This document shows, one piece after another, positions 5,223 through 6,447 of a DNA stretch of 6,447 nucleotides (positions within the stretch are counted from its first letter, which is position 1; each line of letters starts with the position of its first letter). A program made the translations under genes and the position numbers. The DNA comes from Candidatus Brocadiaceae bacterium (GTDB lineage Bacteria > Planctomycetota > Brocadiia > Brocadiales > Brocadiaceae): contig JANLHY010000789.1 in assembly GCA_024653795.1 (NCBI GenBank), positions 1 through 6,447 of the forward strand, given 5' to 3'. The notes below the pieces were generated by a model that was given only the letters and a program-made list of their open reading frames with translations, did not search any database and was not told the DNA's origin.

Positions 5223-6447
5223 ATGAAAAAAATATACTGGATTTCTCTCATTTGTGTAATACTGCTATGTCTCCCTTTGATTTCAATCCTCCATGCCAAG
5301 GAGTCTGCATCAAAGGAAATGACAAATAAATGTCCCACCTGCAACAAGGTATATCCAGAAGAAACGAAATTCTGCGGCGAGGATGGAACCAGGCTGGTTG
5401 AGACTCCTGTGAAAATGATATGTCCTGACTGTAAGAAAGAGGGCGCTCAGGGGGAAAAGTTCTGTAAAGAACATGGGAAAAAACTTATTCCACTTACAGA
5501 AACACCTCCTGCCCAGGAAGCAGATGCTATAAAACAAAAAATGGAACTCGCCAGGAAATATTACAAGGAAGGCAGTGATTACTGCGACGCAGAGTCATAC
5601 GACTCGGCATTAGAATCTTACAAGAAGGCGGAAAAGTCATTCCCTGATTTCCCTGCGCTCCATTACAACATGGGTTGGCTATACGGTAAGCTGGGAGACG
5701 CCCAACAGGCTATCAATCATTTACAAAAATATATTGTCCTGTCCCCAAACGCCAAAGATATTATGGAGGTACAGAGTTATGTTATTGTCCTAAAACAGGC
5801 ATTAGAAAAGCAAAGTACCGTTCATAATACCTTCAAAAGCCGTGATGAACTTATGAAAAAGGCATCCCTTGAGCAAAAACAAAAATACGGAAGCGTCGTG
5901 GTGCCTGCAGGTGAATTTATTATGGGAACTGACCAGGCGCGGGAAGATGCATATCCTGAGCATAAAGTCTATCTCGACGCATTTGAAATTGATCGTTATG
6001 AGGTAACAAACGCCCAGTACTGGGAATTTTTGGAATATATAAAGAAAACAAACAACCACAGCAAATGTTTTAAAGGAGAACCCGGTAATAAGGATCATAC
6101 TCCACGATTCTGGGACAATGAATATTATAACGTGCCTGATTATCCAGTGGCGCGCATTGACTGGTATGACGCCTATGCGTATGCCGCCTGGGCCAGCAAA
6201 CGACTCCCTACCGAAGCCGAATGGGAAAAAGCAGCACGAGGATCAGATGGAAGAAATTTTCCCTGGGGTAATGAATGGGATCCTGGCCGATGCAATCTAA
6301 GCGGTGAACCCAAGCCTGTAGGCAGCGTAGCAGCCGGGAAAAGTGTCCATGGCTGTTATGACATGGCAGGTGGTGTTTATGAATGGTGCGCCGATTGGTA
6401 TTTGGATACCTATTATACAGAATCTCCATACAAGAACCCCAAAGGCC
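5223..6447 (+). CDS. Exported tandem zinc-ribbon / TPR / FGE-sulfatase-domain protein, 3' truncated by window edge
   Basis: An open frame runs from ATG 5223 to the window end, giving 408 residues without a stop; the C-terminus is missing. Residues 1-25 look like a Sec signal peptide (KK, a hydrophobic core, then LHA before K26), with no good lipobox. Two 23-residue zinc-ribbon-like units follow without gaps between them in alignment: C37, C40, C51 with FCGEDG, and C67, C70, C81 with FCKEHG. Residues about 105-175 form TPR-like helices (SYDSALESYKKAE, then ALHYNMGWLYGKLGD). Residues about 221 onward are a formylglycine-generating-enzyme/SUMF1-type domain: VPAGEFIMGT 227-236, DRYEVTNAQY 257-266, RLPTEAEWEKAARG 327-340, FPWGNEWDP 346-354 and GCYDMAGGVYEWCADW 377-392. 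The FGE catalytic cysteines would lie past the window, so true FGE activity cannot be judged; many family members are not sulfatase-maturing enzymes. The gene is probably in an operon with valS. Confidence 0.88.
   Translation, partial: MKKIYWISLICVILLCLPLISILHAKESASKEMTNKCPTCNKVYPEETKFCGEDGTRLVETPVKMICPDCKKEGAQGEKFCKEHGKKLIPLTETPPAQEADAIKQKMELARKYYKEGSDYCDAESYDSALESYKKAEKSFPDFPALHYNMGWLYGKLGDAQQAINHLQKYIVLSPNAKDIMEVQSYVIVLKQALEKQSTVHNTFKSRDELMKKASLEQKQKYGSVVVPAGEFIMGTDQAREDAYPEHKVYLDAFEIDRYEVTNAQYWEFLEYIKKTNNHSKCFKGEPGNKDHTPRFWDNEYYNVPDYPVARIDWYDAYAYAAWASKRLPTEAEWEKAARGSDGRNFPWGNEWDPGRCNLSGEPKPVGSVAAGKSVHGCYDMAGGVYEWCADWYLDTYYTESPYKNPKG

Noticed and set aside
1..6447. CRISPR array, tRNA or rRNA genes, transposase or phage genes
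   Set aside because: No regularly spaced direct repeats, no cloverleaf with a TTCGANNC arm, and no mobile-element protein motifs were found on either strand.

Overview
The window carries three genes, all on the + strand, in a moderately AT-rich bacterial sequence: a complete multidomain DUF362/ChaN/PDZ gene (179-2320), a complete valyl-tRNA synthetase gene valS (2532-5216), and the 5' part of an exported zinc-ribbon/TPR/FGE-sulfatase-domain gene that runs off the right edge (5223-6447). No RNA gene, CRISPR array, transposase or integrase is visible. The minus-strand open frames overlap the three genes and look like their shadows.

Lineage is an inference. The gene content (DUF362, ChaN-PDZ, an exported FGE-domain protein with zinc ribbons), weak Shine-Dalgarno signals on two of three genes, and intergenic spaces packed with short palindromic and periodic repeats would suit a planctomycete of the anammox (Brocadiales) type. 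Another environmental Gram-negative with a similar repeat load, such as a deltaproteobacterium, is not excluded. No single feature is diagnostic.

Layout. Positions 1-178 are non-coding and hold a 13-bp-stem hairpin (108-136), a dispersed-repeat-like segment (141-167) and an 11-bp direct duplication that includes the start of the first gene. The first gene joins a cytosolic-type DUF362 domain, a signal-peptide-like hydrophobic segment, a ChaN domain and a PDZ domain in one open frame. The 211-bp gap 2321-2531 is almost filled by three repeat-like elements: an 8-bp-period element, a 63-bp multi-palindrome sharing its ends with the hairpin at 108-136, and a 10-bp-period element. valS follows. 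The third gene starts 6 nt after the valS stop with an AAGGA overlapping that stop, so the two are probably cotranscribed and perhaps translationally coupled.

The genes do not form an obvious pathway. valS is housekeeping. The flanking genes both appear to encode envelope-associated proteins with modular architecture. The points most worth a second look are the DUF362-anchor-ChaN-PDZ fusion, the family of GGTTCA hairpins whose stems differ by compensatory changes, and the exported tandem zinc ribbon placed before TPR and FGE-type domains.
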